Shown: positions 1-8,150 of the stretch, piece after piece
Position numbering within the stretch: the first letter of the stretch is position 1
Layout: the number at the start of each line of letters is the position of its first letter
NCBI GenBank assembly: GCA_038146785.1
Contig: JAYQSI010000017.1
Coordinates: forward strand, 186,001-250,000
From: VMDJ01 sp038146785
Lineage (GTDB): Bacteria; Pseudomonadota; Gammaproteobacteria; Chromatiales; Chromatiaceae
DNA length: 64,000 bases
Reading direction: 5' to 3'
Translations under genes and position numbers: made by a program
The notes under the pieces: generated by a model
Database searches by the model: none
The model's input: only the letters and a program-made list of their open reading frames with translations
Told to the model about the DNA's origin: nothing

Positions 1-812
1 ATCTTTGCTTTCTCAGCAGCCTCTTTTAAACGCTGCAGCGCTAATGGATCGTTCTTAAGATCAACACCTTGGTCTTTCTTAAACTCTGACACCAAGAAAT
101 CGATGATGCGCATATCGAAGTCTTCACCACCAAGGAAAGTGTCACCATTGGTTGCCAATACTTCGAACTGATACTCACCATCAACTTCTGCAACTTCGAT
201 GATTGATACGTCGAAGGTACCGCCACCCAAGTCATAAACTGCTAGCTTCTTATCGCCATTCGACTTATCTAAGCCGTAAGCCAATGCCGCTGCAGTTGGC
301 TCGTTGATGATGCGCTTAACATCCAAGCCTGCAATCTTGCCCGCATCTTTGGTTGCTTGACGCTGAGAATCGTTAAAGTAAGCAGGAACAGTAATAACTG
401 CTTCGGTTACTGGCTCGCCAAGATAGTCTTCAGCGGTTTTCTTCATCTTCTGAAGAACCTTTGCCGAGATTTCAGGCGGCGCCATTTTCTTGTCGTTAAC
501 CTCAACCCATGCATCACCGTTATCAGCACCTACAATCTTGTAAGGCACGATATCTTGGTCACGCTTTACGACATCGTCAGTGAAGCGACGACCGATCAAA
601 CGCTTAATCGCGAACAAGGTGTTTTTTGGGTTAGTAACAGCCTGGCGCTTTGCGCTCTGACCAACTAGCACCTCACCGTCCTGGGTGTACGCAATGATTG
701 ATGGGGTTGTGCGGTCGCCTTCGCTGTTCTCAATAACACGCGCCGTTTTGCCGTCCATCACTGACACACACGAGTTGGTTGTACCTAAGTCAATACCAAT
801 AATTTTGCCCAT
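1..812 (-). CDS. dnaK: Chaperone DnaK (Hsp70), C-terminal part cut off by window edge
   Basis: Cytosolic Hsp70 chaperone that folds client proteins in an ATP cycle with DnaJ and GrpE. About 270 residues of the N-terminal nucleotide-binding domain are visible. The first ATP-binding motif (GIDLGTTNS, residues 6-14) follows the start, and the second phosphate motif (DLGGGTFD) lies near residue 195. The ATG at 812 is preceded by a GGAG ribosome-binding site. The rest of the gene lies beyond base 1. It follows grpE on the same strand after an 86-base gap that holds its own predicted sigma-32 promoter. Identity is certain from conserved sequence; regulation is inferred from the promoter match. Confidence 0.98.
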   Translation of the reverse strand, partial: MGKIIGIDLGTTNSCVSVMDGKTARVIENSEGDRTTPSIIAYTQDGEVLVGQSAKRQAVTNPKNTLFAIKRLIGRRFTDDVVKRDQDIVPYKIVGADNGDAWVEVNDKKMAPPEISAKVLQKMKKTAEDYLGEPVTEAVITVPAYFNDSQRQATKDAGKIAGLDVKRIINEPTAAALAYGLDKSNGDKKLAVYDLGGGTFDVSIIEVAEVDGEYQFEVLATNGDTFLGGEDFDMRIIDFLVSEFKKDQGVDLKNDPLALQRLKEAAEKAK

Positions 813-853
813 CGGGGTTCTCCGTAAAAACTGGTTTAATTTTGATTAATGTA

Positions 854-882
854 TAAGTGGGGACTGAAATTGGTGTTTCAAG
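854..882 (-). promoter_or_regulatory. Sigma-32 (heat-shock) promoter of dnaK
   Basis: On the minus strand CTTGAAA (882-876) is followed by a 13-base spacer and CCCCACTTA (862-854). The sigma-32 consensus is CTTGAAA, 11-16 bases, CCCCATnTA, so the -10 differs at one base. It lies in the grpE-dnaK gap and has the same spacing as the promoter before grpE. Confidence 0.75.
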
Positions 883-898
883 CCCCTGATCTGATTAT

Positions 899-1477
899 TT
901 ATTCCGCCGCTTCTGGCATCGCCTGAGAGACAACCACCATGGCTGGTCGGATCAAACGTCCATTCAATGAAACGCCCTTCTGCATGACTGCCATCACGGT
1001 GTTTGGCGCCATCTCGGCATTTGGAACCATCGACATGGCTTGATGGAATTCAGGATTGAAAGCCTCTCCCTCAGGATTGATGCGCTCAACGTTGAATTTC
1101 TCCATCACATCGCCAAACATTTTGACGGTGAGCTCAGTGCCTTCACGCAATGACGCCACATCCGCCTCATCGTTTTGCGCGGCTTGAAGTCCAAGCTCCA
1201 AGCTATCCCAAATGGTCAACAACTCACCCACGAACTTATCGAGTGCATATTTGTGCGCTTTTTCGAGCTCCTGAGTGTGGCGACGCTTGAGGTTTTCGAT
1301 TTCTGCGTGAGCGCGAACCAGTTGGTCATAGTGTTCATCAGCTTTCTTTTGCAGTGCTGCGAGCTCAGAAGACATCGCATCTGCATCACCCTCACTGGCT
1401 GAAATCTCTTCTTCCAACACCGCTTCGACGTTTTCTACCGTCTCTTCGACTGGGTTTTCATTCTTCTCATCGCTCAT
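899..1477 (-). CDS. grpE: Nucleotide exchange factor GrpE
   Basis: GrpE (192 aa) releases ADP from DnaK. The first ~40 residues are acidic and disordered-looking. A long heptad-rich dimer helix covers roughly residues 40-90, with the family stretch LVRAHAEIENLKRR. The C-terminal beta domain ends in the family pattern NGRLIRPAMVVVS. It sits between hrcA and dnaK, all co-directional, as in many bacteria. A sigma-32 promoter lies in the last codons of hrcA, about 75 bases upstream of the ATG, so it can be expressed apart from hrcA. Confidence 0.97.
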   Translation of the reverse strand: MSDEKNENPVEETVENVEAVLEEEISASEGDADAMSSELAALQKKADEHYDQLVRAHAEIENLKRRHTQELEKAHKYALDKFVGELLTIWDSLELGLQAAQNDEADVASLREGTELTVKMFGDVMEKFNVERINPEGEAFNPEFHQAMSMVPNAEMAPNTVMAVMQKGVSLNGRLIRPAMVVVSQAMPEAAE

Positions 1478-1554
1478 GAAAAAGACCTGCTAAGCTATTG
1501 ATAAATAATAATAAGTTTCTCAGCTAAGTCGCTGATTAACCTAAACTTTGCAGG

Positions 1555-1583
1555 TAGATGGGGGTGATTAGCGGGTTTTCAAG
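1555..1583 (-). promoter_or_regulatory. Sigma-32 (heat-shock) promoter of grpE inside the end of hrcA
   Basis: Minus-strand CTTGAAA (1583-1577), a 13-base spacer, and CCCCATCTA (1563-1555) form a near-perfect sigma-32 promoter. The -35 lies within the last hrcA codons. The predicted transcript starts near 1548 and gives a leader of about 70 bases for grpE. Confidence 0.85.
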
Positions 1584-2647
1584 GCTGCGCCGAATAATTT
1601 CGCAGTGATATCGACAATGGGAATGACGCGGTCGTAATTAATTCGAGTTGGGCCAATCACACCCAAAACACCGATCACCTCATTATCGACCTCATAAGGT
1701 GCGGTGATCACACTGCAATCTCGCAGCGTGGTGTAGCCAGATTCTTCACCAATAAAGATCTGCAGACCATCTGCGTCGAGCGCTCGGTCTAGTAGATGGA
1801 GAATCTCTTGTTTCTCAGTGAAGGCGTTAAATAAGCCACGCAGACGGTCCATCTGAGCAAGCTCATCGAAATCCATCAGATTGGTCTGGCCAGACACAAT
1901 CATGTCGGCAGGCACATCATCACCCGAGCCAAATGCTTGCTCTGCCATTGAGAGCGCATCTGCCATCAATTTATCCATATGCTGGCGATCTGCCTGCATT
2001 TGCTCAAAGACGCGTTTACGCACGCCCTCAAGGTGGGTGTTGGCATATTGCTGGGTAACGATCTTGCTGAATTGCTCCAGCTCACTGCGAGTGAATTCGC
2101 GTGAGGTTTCAATCAAACGATTCAATATCTCACCCGCTGAGGTGACGATAACAGTCAAAACACGCGTGCCAGACAAGGGCACAAACTCAATCTGACGAAT
2201 CGTCTCAGAGTTACGTTTTGGCACCATCACCACACCAGCAAGATGCGTCATATTCGAGAGCAGCTCAGAGGTGGAGTGAATAATGTCACCGCCCTTCTTG
2301 TCTGAAACCTGAAACTCTTGGCTGATTGAGGACAGTAGCTTCTGATCAACGTTCTGAGAAGCAATCAACGAATCAACAAACATGCGATAGCCATTCGCTG
2401 TGGGAATGCGACCCGCAGAGGTATGCGGCGAAACAATGAGACCGGCATCTTCGAGATCAGCCATCACATTTCGAATGGTTGCCGGTGATAAATCGAGCCC
2501 TGAATCCTTAGCTAGGGTTCTCGAACCGACAGGCTGACCATCACGAATATAACGCTCAATCAACACACGTAAAAAGTGCTGCGCTCGTTCGTTTATCGAT
2601 GTTTCTGGCAAACCGGGCAAAAGAGTGATCCGTCTTAGTTGATACAA
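1568..2647 (-). CDS. hrcA: Heat-inducible transcription repressor HrcA
   Basis: HrcA is the repressor that in many bacteria binds CIRCE operators before heat-shock genes. The N-terminal winged-helix domain carries the family stretch INERAQHFLRVLIERYI and GQPVGSRTLAKDSGLDLSPATIRN, and the GAF-like dimer domain follows. The frame opens with TTG at 2647. However, a good sigma-70 promoter (2650-2679) would start transcription near 2643, so translation more likely begins at an in-frame TTG at 2620 or 2611, just before the conserved domain. No CIRCE element (TTAGCACTC-N9-GAGTGCTAA) was found here or before grpE and dnaK. HrcA's target may therefore lie elsewhere, for example at groE. Confidence 0.93.
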   Translation of the reverse strand: MYQLRRITLLPGLPETSINERAQHFLRVLIERYIRDGQPVGSRTLAKDSGLDLSPATIRNVMADLEDAGLIVSPHTSAGRIPTANGYRMFVDSLIASQNVDQKLLSSISQEFQVSDKKGGDIIHSTSELLSNMTHLAGVVMVPKRNSETIRQIEFVPLSGTRVLTVIVTSAGEILNRLIETSREFTRSELEQFSKIVTQQYANTHLEGVRKRVFEQMQADRQHMDKLMADALSMAEQAFGSGDDVPADMIVSGQTNLMDFDELAQMDRLRGLFNAFTEKQEILHLLDRALDADGLQIFIGEESGYTTLRDCSVITAPYEVDNEVIGVLGVIGPTRINYDRVIPIVDITAKLFGAALKTR

Positions 2648-2649
2648 GC

Positions 2650-2679
2650 ATTATCCGAACGAGCAAAAAGCGCTGTCAA
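2650..2679 (-). promoter_or_regulatory. Sigma-70 promoter of hrcA
   Basis: Minus-strand TTGACA (2679-2674), an 18-base spacer, and GATAAT (2655-2650). The -35 matches the consensus perfectly and the -10 at five of six bases. The predicted start near 2643 lies just inside the longest hrcA frame and argues for a later start codon. Confidence 0.7.
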
Positions 2680-2682
2680 GGT

Positions 2683-2694
2683 GAACAAATGTTC
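2683..2694. promoter_or_regulatory. Palindrome GAAC-N4-GTTC between hrcA and nadK-recN
   Basis: GAACAAATGTTC lies directly upstream of the hrcA -35 box and before the nadK start. It has the layout of the Gram-positive LexA (DinR) box. recN is commonly an SOS gene, so an SOS operator is possible, but this window's lexA promoter shows a different layout. Treat as tentative. Confidence 0.35.
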
Positions 2695-2748
2695 TTTTAC
2701 CTTAACTGCCCTCGTGCTAGCTTTAGTCAGACTAAATTGGACCCTCAC

Positions 2749-3630
2749 GTGTCGAAATCATCTGCTTTTAAAACCATTGCTATTGTTGGCAAACCCGATG
2801 TTTCAGATCAGCTCGTTCAGACGCTGAGTGAACTTCATGCGTGCCTTAAAGAGCATCAATGTGAGGTGCTGTTTGATAAGGCTGCGGGGCCGTTGGTTAA
2901 TGAGCCCGGCAGTGATGACCTTTGCGCTCTCGCGGAGAAAAGCGATCTGGTGATCGTGGTGGGTGGTGATGGCACTCTACTGCATTGTGCACGTGAAATT
3001 GTTCCTACCAGCACACCTATTCTTGGCATCAATCTTGGGCGCCTCGGATTCCTTGTTGATATTTCACCGACCAATGTATGCGAGGTTGTCTCTAGCGTTC
3101 TCGCTGGTCATTACGAAGCCGATGACCGCACTTTGCTAGAGTGCCAAGTAGGTAATCAAAAGCCACAACTCGCCATGAACGATGTGGTGCTACAGAAATG
3201 GAATGTGGCGCGCATGATCGAGTTTGAAACTTGGATCAATGGCAGCTCAATCGATTCACAACGATCTGATGGCATCGTTATCTCTACACCTACCGGTTCG
3301 ACAGCTTATGCACTGTCAGGTGGTGGTCCTTTGCTTTCCCCTAGCCTAGACGCGATATCACTTGTGCCGATTTGCCCTCATACGCTGAGTAATCGCCCGA
3401 TCGTGGTGCCCGGGAATACCGAGATTCAAATTGGCGTTTGCGGCAAAACTGATCCTCAAGAGGTTCGCGTCAGCTGTGATGGCCAAGAGATGCTCGAACT
3501 AAAATCGAATGAGAAAGTCACCATTCGAAAGTTCGATAAACCACTACGTTTATTGCACCCTGCAGGCCATGATCACTACAAGGTTCTGCGCACCAAACTT
3601 GGCTGGGGAAGCCACCCCAAGACACTCTGA
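2749..3630 (+). CDS. nadK: NAD kinase
   Basis: ATP-dependent phosphorylation of NAD to NADP in the cytosol. The family motif GGDGT is at residues 72-76 and SDGIVISTPTGSTAY lies further on. I chose GTG at 2749 (293 aa), which gives the usual family length and starts right before the conserved FKTIAIVGKP strand. The frame is open back to an ATG at 2689 that would add 20 residues unlike the family; that ATG follows AAGGTG and cannot be excluded. The stop codon overlaps the recN ATG by one base (TGATG), so the two genes are translationally coupled. It runs divergently from hrcA. Confidence 0.95.
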   Translation: MSKSSAFKTIAIVGKPDVSDQLVQTLSELHACLKEHQCEVLFDKAAGPLVNEPGSDDLCALAEKSDLVIVVGGDGTLLHCAREIVPTSTPILGINLGRLGFLVDISPTNVCEVVSSVLAGHYEADDRTLLECQVGNQKPQLAMNDVVLQKWNVARMIEFETWINGSSIDSQRSDGIVISTPTGSTAYALSGGGPLLSPSLDAISLVPICPHTLSNRPIVVPGNTEIQIGVCGKTDPQEVRVSCDGQEMLELKSNEKVTIRKFDKPLRLLHPAGHDHYKVLRTKLGWGSHPKTL

Positions 3631-5293
3631 TGCTGACCCATATCTCGATCAAAGATCTTGTCATTGTTAAGCAACTAGAACTCGAGTTTCATGCGGGCAT
3701 GCATGCCATGACCGGTGAAACAGGTGCAGGTAAATCCATACTGATCGACGCCCTTGGCTTAGCGCTTGGCGATAAAGCCGACGCCAAACTGATAAGACAA
3801 GGCGCAGATAAGGCTGAGGTCAGCGCTATTTTTGATATCAGCGATTGCAGCAAAGCCCAGCAATGGCTCGAAGAGAATGATTTAGCGGATGATGGTCAGC
3901 TCGTGTTACGCCGCGTGCTAGTGAAGGAAGGCCGTTCACGCGCTTACATCAATGGCAGCCCTGCACCACAGGCATCGCTGCAAACCTTAGCGAATATGAT
4001 CATCGCTATTCACGGTCAGCATGCGCATCAAGGCTTGCTCAGAAAATCACATCAACGCGCCCTGCTGGATGCTTATGCCAATCACCCTCAGCTTCTGGAA
4101 GAAACAGCCAAAAGCTTTGATCATTGGCAACGGGCACAGCAATCACTGGATTCACTGAAATCGAATCTAGCTGAAGGTGCTGCTCGACTCGACTATCTCA
4201 ATTTCCAAGTGAGCGAGTTAGAACCCATTCAAGAGATAGCAAAGTCGTTTGATCAGATCGAACAAACACACAAACGACTCAGCCATGCTGAATCCCTGTT
4301 GGCGCAGACACAATCCATCACACAACAACTCGACAATGATGAAATCGATATCAGTCGATTACTCACCCGTCTCAGCCAGCAAGTCAGCGCTCTCGCTGAA
4401 ATTGATACAAGCCTTAAAGACACCGCCTCTTTACTCGAATCAGCTTCGATTCAGGTAGATGAAGCATCCCAGTCACTTAATCACTACGCCGATAGTATTG
4501 AACTGGATCCGGAGCAGTTATCGCAGCTTGATCAACAGATCGCTCAATGCCATAACGCCTCACGCAAGCATCATATCGAGATCGATCAATTACCTGAATT
4601 ATTCAACACCTTAAGCGTGAGCTAGAACAGCTACAGCACGCAGACAGCAACATTGATAAACAAGAGACTCAGGTTAAACAGGCACTAGATACCTATCTAG
4701 CCGCATCAGACAAACTGCATAAAAGTCGTCAAAAGGCCGCGAAAAAACTCAGTCAAGAAGTGACTCAAAGCATGCACACCCTCGGCATGGAGCAAGGACA
4801 ATTCACTGTCGAGCTAAGCGCGCAAGATCATCACAGCAAACATGGCGACGATCTCATTCAATTTATGGTGCAAACCAATGCCGGACAAGTGGCTAGCGCA
4901 TTAGATGAAACCGCATCCGGTGGTGAGCTTTCGCGAATCTCATTAGCGATTCAAGTGGCCACTGCAAGCTGCACCGAATTGCCGACGCTCATTTTCGACG
5001 AAGTCGATGTCGGTATCGGTGGTGCAGTTGCTGAGGTTGTGGGTAAACTTTTAAGAGAGCTGGGTAAAACGCGACAAGTGCTCTGCGTCACACACTTAGC
5101 TCAAGTGGCTGCACAATCAAACCATCACTACCTTGTTAAGAAGACCAGCAAGTCTTCATCTACAGAAACACATATCACTGCTTTGGATAATGAAACGCGC
5201 ACCCAAGAAATTGCACGCATGATGGGTGGCGTGGAAATCACAGAAAGTACGCTTAACCATGCAGCAGAGATGATTCAGCGCGCTAGCGCTTAA
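3630..5293 (+). pseudogene. recN: DNA repair ATPase RecN, broken by a single-base frameshift
   Basis: RecN is an SMC-like ATPase acting in double-strand break repair. The first frame (3630-4625) encodes the Walker A motif GETGAGKS (residues 29-36) and the coiled-coil arm, then stops at a TAG. The second frame, open from about 4613 to 5293, continues the coiled coil and holds the ABC signature region (ETASGGELSRI) and Walker B (LPTLIFDEVDVGIGG). Adding one A in the AA run near 4613 gives one uninterrupted protein of about 555 aa, the normal RecN length. Either a sequencing error or a recent inactivating deletion. The stop overlaps the convergent phosphatase gene by four bases. Confidence 0.93.
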
Positions 5294-5817
5294 AGCATTG
5301 GAATGATATCCACCAATTTTGAAACGCGATTCGCGATGGATTGATGCTTATCATTCGGGTCGTATAAAACGCTCAACTTCACACCAGCAGCATCACCCGC
5401 TTCCACATCTTTAACGCTATCACCAAACATTATTGATTGCGTAAGGTCGATTTGATGCTCGTTTGCCGCATCTAACAACATGCCCGGATGCGGCTTACGA
5501 CAAGGCATATCCTTTTTGTAATCACCTTCTGCTGAAGTTGGATGATAAGGACAGAAATACACATCTTTAATCAGAACGCCATTCTGCTTAAATTGTTCAA
5601 CCATCCAGTCGGATATGGCATGAAAGTCAGCTTCAGTGTAATAGCCACGACCAATACCTGACTGATTCGTCACAACAATCAGCTGGTAGCCTTTATCTTG
5701 GGCAGCTCGGCAGACCTCAAAGATTCCATCTACGAAATCGAAATCTTCTTGGCGGTAAACATACGCATGGTCGATATTAATCAAACCATCTCGGTCTAGA
5801 AAAAGTGCTTTATGCAT
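5290..5817 (-). CDS. gmhB: D-glycero-D-manno-heptose 1,7-bisphosphate 7-phosphatase (GmhB-like HAD)
   Basis: HAD-IIIA phosphatase (175 aa) that removes the C7 phosphate from heptose bisphosphate for LPS core synthesis. The catalytic DxD motif is D8-R-D10, the Thr of motif II is in VVTNQSG (T50), the motif III lysine is in CRKPHPG (K108), and the motif IV pair is in FGDSVKD. The zinc loop is altered: E. coli GmhB has CxH...CxC, whereas here C89 and C106 remain and the other two ligands are Tyr and Met. Zinc binding is therefore doubtful. Related histidinol-phosphate phosphatases are an alternative. It sits just downstream of fur, overlapping its stop region. Confidence 0.85.
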   Translation of the reverse strand: MHKALFLDRDGLINIDHAYVYRQEDFDFVDGIFEVCRAAQDKGYQLIVVTNQSGIGRGYYTEADFHAISDWMVEQFKQNGVLIKDVYFCPYHPTSAEGDYKKDMPCRKPHPGMLLDAANEHQIDLTQSIMFGDSVKDVEAGDAAGVKLSVLYDPNDKHQSIANRVSKLVDIIPML

Positions 5818-6235
5818 CTAAATTAGGACAATTTTTGCGTTTGCAGCGACCATAAATAATTAACGAGTGGTCACTGATATCAAAGCCCTTAGATGCTGCA
5901 ATCTGGTGCTGATGCTTCTCAATGGTTTCATCAATGAACTCTTCGACATGGCCACACTGCTCACAAACAATATGGTCGTGGTGAGAACCACTATCTAGCT
6001 CAAAAACGGCCTGACCGCCTTCAAAGTGATGTCGCACCAAAAGACCTGCAGTAACAAATTGGGTAAGCACACGATAAACCGTCGCCAATCCGATTTCTTC
6101 GCCACGCTCCATCAGGAGCTTGTACACATCTTCAGCCGTCATATGAGCGTCAGGCTCGGACTCAAAAACCTCAAGGATCTTTACTCGAGGCAAGGTCACT
6201 TTTAGGCCAGCTTTCTTAATGTCAGTATCTTGCAC
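5810..6235 (-). CDS. fur: Ferric uptake regulator Fur
   Basis: Iron-responsive repressor. The winged-helix DNA-binding domain contains the family stretch KKAGLKVTLPRVKIL and recognition region IGLATVYRVL. The dimer and metal domain has HHDHIVCEQCGHVEEF and a second cysteine pair near the C terminus (CKRKNC). I chose GTG at 6235 (141 aa): GGAG lies five bases upstream and the protein then starts like other Fur proteins. The frame is open to an ATG at 6280, which would add 15 residues and has a weak ribosome site. The gene is divergent from bamE, with a Fur-box-like site between them. Confidence 0.95.
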   Translation of the reverse strand: MQDTDIKKAGLKVTLPRVKILEVFESEPDAHMTAEDVYKLLMERGEEIGLATVYRVLTQFVTAGLLVRHHFEGGQAVFELDSGSHHDHIVCEQCGHVEEFIDETIEKHQHQIAASKGFDISDHSLIIYGRCKRKNCPNLDA

Positions 6236-6304
6236 AAAGGCTCCGTTACGGCTGATTTTGGCCGCCGAATTCGCTATCATTCGCCCATAGTTTACCTTAT
6301 TTAA

Positions 6305-6319
6305 TGCGAATCATTCTTG
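6305..6319. promoter_or_regulatory. Possible Fur box between fur and bamE
   Basis: TGCGAATCATTCTTG resembles the core Fur site TGATAATnATTATCA at about nine of fourteen positions. It lies between the divergent fur and bamE starts, where autoregulation would be expected. The match is partial. Confidence 0.35.
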
Positions 6320-6320
6320 T

Positions 6321-6833
6321 ATGCGAAAGTCTCTCATTAGCATTTGCGCTACCTTATCTTTGCTCACCGCAGGCTGCAGCACCTTTGATGATATTGGCGA
6401 TAGCGTCGATTCAGCTGCAAACGTGATTCCTGAGGCATTGGACTCAGCCGGTTTGATTTACCGCCCGACCATTATTCAAGGGAATATCGTGACTCAGGAG
6501 CAAGTGAATGGACTTAAACCTGGCATGTCTCGTCGACAAGTACGCTTTGTGCTCGGTTCGCCCACCCTGCGCGATGTCTTTCATGATGATCGCTGGGACT
6601 ACCCTTACACCGAGGGCGTAGGCAGCAACCCTGATGAATACAAATACCTATCGATCTATTTTGAAGGTGACAAGCTTGTTCGCGTAACCGGCGATCTTCA
6701 TCCACAACCTGAGAGCCAACAGGAAACCAAACCTAAGGCGTCGGTTGTCACTGTGCCCGATTACGAGGGTTATGAATCTAAAGGTGATGAGAAATCTTGG
6801 TGGCAAAAAACCAAGAGCTGGATAATGGATTAA
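6321..6833 (+). CDS. bamE: Outer membrane assembly lipoprotein BamE
   Basis: Lipoprotein of the BAM complex that inserts beta-barrel proteins in the outer membrane. A signal peptide ends in the lipobox LTAGC with the lipidated Cys19. The SmpA/OmlA domain follows, with the family stretch QVNGLKPGMSRRQVRFVLGSPTLRDVFHDDRWDY cut across residues ~60-95 (motif GMSRRQVRFVLGSP) and a C-terminal basic tail. Length 170 aa is normal. It is divergent from fur, and its stop overlaps the convergent rnfH gene by four bases, the usual neighbourhood for these genes. Confidence 0.96.
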   Translation: MRKSLISICATLSLLTAGCSTFDDIGDSVDSAANVIPEALDSAGLIYRPTIIQGNIVTQEQVNGLKPGMSRRQVRFVLGSPTLRDVFHDDRWDYPYTEGVGSNPDEYKYLSIYFEGDKLVRVTGDLHPQPESQQETKPKASVVTVPDYEGYESKGDEKSWWQKTKSWIMD

Positions 6834-7159
6834 CTATCCGATTCTTCATTAAGGGCCTTAGCGCCCTTTTTCATTGTCTTGCCTTCGGCCGCGCGCTTCT
6901 TACGGGCTTCTTTTGGATCAGCAATCAACGGACGATAAATCTCAATCCGATCTCCCGGATTTAATGTCGCATCGAGTTTCGCCAATTTTCCAAATATCCC
7001 GACCTTAGGCGCATCCATATCGATCTCAGGAAAATGATCATCAATATGGCTAAGTTTGATCGCCTCAGCAATGGTCGCAGACGCAGGCACCTCGACAACC
7101 AGAATTAACTGCTCATCAGGGTTTGCGTAGGCAACTTCAATCGAAATAGTCTCAGACAT
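6830..7159 (-). CDS. rnfH: RnfH family protein (UPF0125)
   Basis: Small beta-grasp (ubiquitin-like) protein of 109 aa. The family features are the N-terminal strand ISIEVAYANPDEQ and the stretch GDRIEIYRPLIADPKEARKKRA at about residues 68-89, followed by a basic tail. Its biochemical role is not settled. It is linked by context to the RatA/SmpB/BamE block in many gammaproteobacteria, and that context is kept here: bamE downstream, smpB divergent upstream. Confidence 0.93.
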   Translation of the reverse strand: MSETISIEVAYANPDEQLILVVEVPASATIAEAIKLSHIDDHFPEIDMDAPKVGIFGKLAKLDATLNPGDRIEIYRPLIADPKEARKKRAAEGKTMKKGAKALNEESDS

Positions 7160-7236
7160 GCCTTTATTTTCTCAGAAAGCCCTCTTAGCGTCACCTTATC
7201 AACCGAGCTGCTGAGAACTACGATAAAATTAAAGCC

Positions 7237-7719
7237 ATGGGCAAAGCTAAGAAGTCTTCGGGCAACGACAATACAATCGCGCTAAACAAAAAAGCGCGGC
7301 ATGACTACACCATCAATGAAACCATTGAGGCTGGTGTGTCGCTCGAAGGTTGGGAAGTCAAAAGCTTGCGTGATAAACGCGTCAACCTGACTGATGCCTA
7401 TGTCATGCTGCAAGGCCAAGAGGTTTTTCTGATCGGCGCCCTAATCACGCCATTACTCAGCGCATCCACCCATGTTTCTCCGACCCCAATGCGTGCACGC
7501 AAGCTGCTACTGCATCGTGAAGAAATCAATAAGCTAATTGGCTTTGTCGAGCGTAAAGGATTTACCTTGGTTCCTATGACGCTTTACTGGAAACGTGGTC
7601 GCGCCAAGTTACAAGTTGGCCTGGGTAAAGGTAAAAAGATGCACGACAAACGTGCCGACCTGAAAGAGAAAGATTGGAAGCGCGATCAAGAGCGCATCAT
7701 GAAGAACAACCGCGTTTAG
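7237..7719 (+). CDS. smpB: SsrA-binding protein SmpB
   Basis: Binds tmRNA and brings it to stalled ribosomes for trans-translation. 160 aa, oligonucleotide-binding fold. The family stretches IALNKKARHDY, EAGVSLEGWEVKSLR and LYWKRGRAKLQVGLGKGKK are present, and the basic C-terminal tail (DLKEKDWKRDQERIMK) enters the decoding channel. Its partner RNA ssrA lies only about 2 kb away at 9554-9927. The stop overlaps the convergent ratA stop by four bases. Confidence 0.97.
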   Translation: MGKAKKSSGNDNTIALNKKARHDYTINETIEAGVSLEGWEVKSLRDKRVNLTDAYVMLQGQEVFLIGALITPLLSASTHVSPTPMRARKLLLHREEINKLIGFVERKGFTLVPMTLYWKRGRAKLQVGLGKGKKMHDKRADLKEKDWKRDQERIMKNNRV

Positions 7720-8150
7720 TCGGTATAGACCTCTTTCGCACGAGCAACAAACGACTCCACCATCGTATTCGCAATCTGCTCAAAGACTTTGCCAAATGCG
7801 GCACTTATCAACTTGCCGGCAAACTCAAACTCCAAGATAAGAATCACTTTGCAAGCCGAGTCATTCAATGCCTCAAATCGCCATTCACCATCTAATTTTG
7901 AGAAAGGTCCATCTTTAAGCCGTAGAGTCATACGTGAAGGCGCATCACAATGGTTACAGGTGGTAAAGGACTGACGGATGCCTAATCGCTCAACATCAAT
8001 TCGCCCACACAGCTCATTACCTTCTTGAGAAATCACTTCTGAATCAGCACACCAAGGCAGGAAGTTTTTGTAGCTTCCCACATCACTGACCAAATCAAAC
8101 ATTCTTTGGTCACTAAACATAACCAAAGCCGATTTCTCGACACGTGCCAC
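7716..8150 (-). CDS. ratA: RatA family START/Coq10 protein
   Basis: A 144-aa polyketide cyclase/START-type protein (YfjG). In E. coli RatA was described as a toxin blocking 70S assembly; the fold is related to Coq10, a ubiquinone-binding protein, and which role applies here is open. The family pattern MFDLVSDVGSYKNFLPWC is at about residues 17-34. The start is GTG at 8150, directly abutting the TAA of the transporter frame at 8151-8153, so the two genes are probably translationally coupled. This supports the view that the transporter originally ended there. Confidence 0.93.
   Translation of the reverse strand: MARVEKSALVMFSDQRMFDLVSDVGSYKNFLPWCADSEVISQEGNELCGRIDVERLGIRQSFTTCNHCDAPSRMTLRLKDGPFSKLDGEWRFEALNDSACKVILILEFEFAGKLISAAFGKVFEQIANTMVESFVARAKEVYTD

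Noticed and set aside
2711..2760. Possible CIRCE half-site (CTAGCACGAG on the minus strand) before hrcA
   Set aside because: Only one weak half; no matching GAGTGCTAA nine bases away.
4249..4458. Separate small gene inside recN
   Set aside because: Shadow frame; the recN coiled-coil reading explains the bases.
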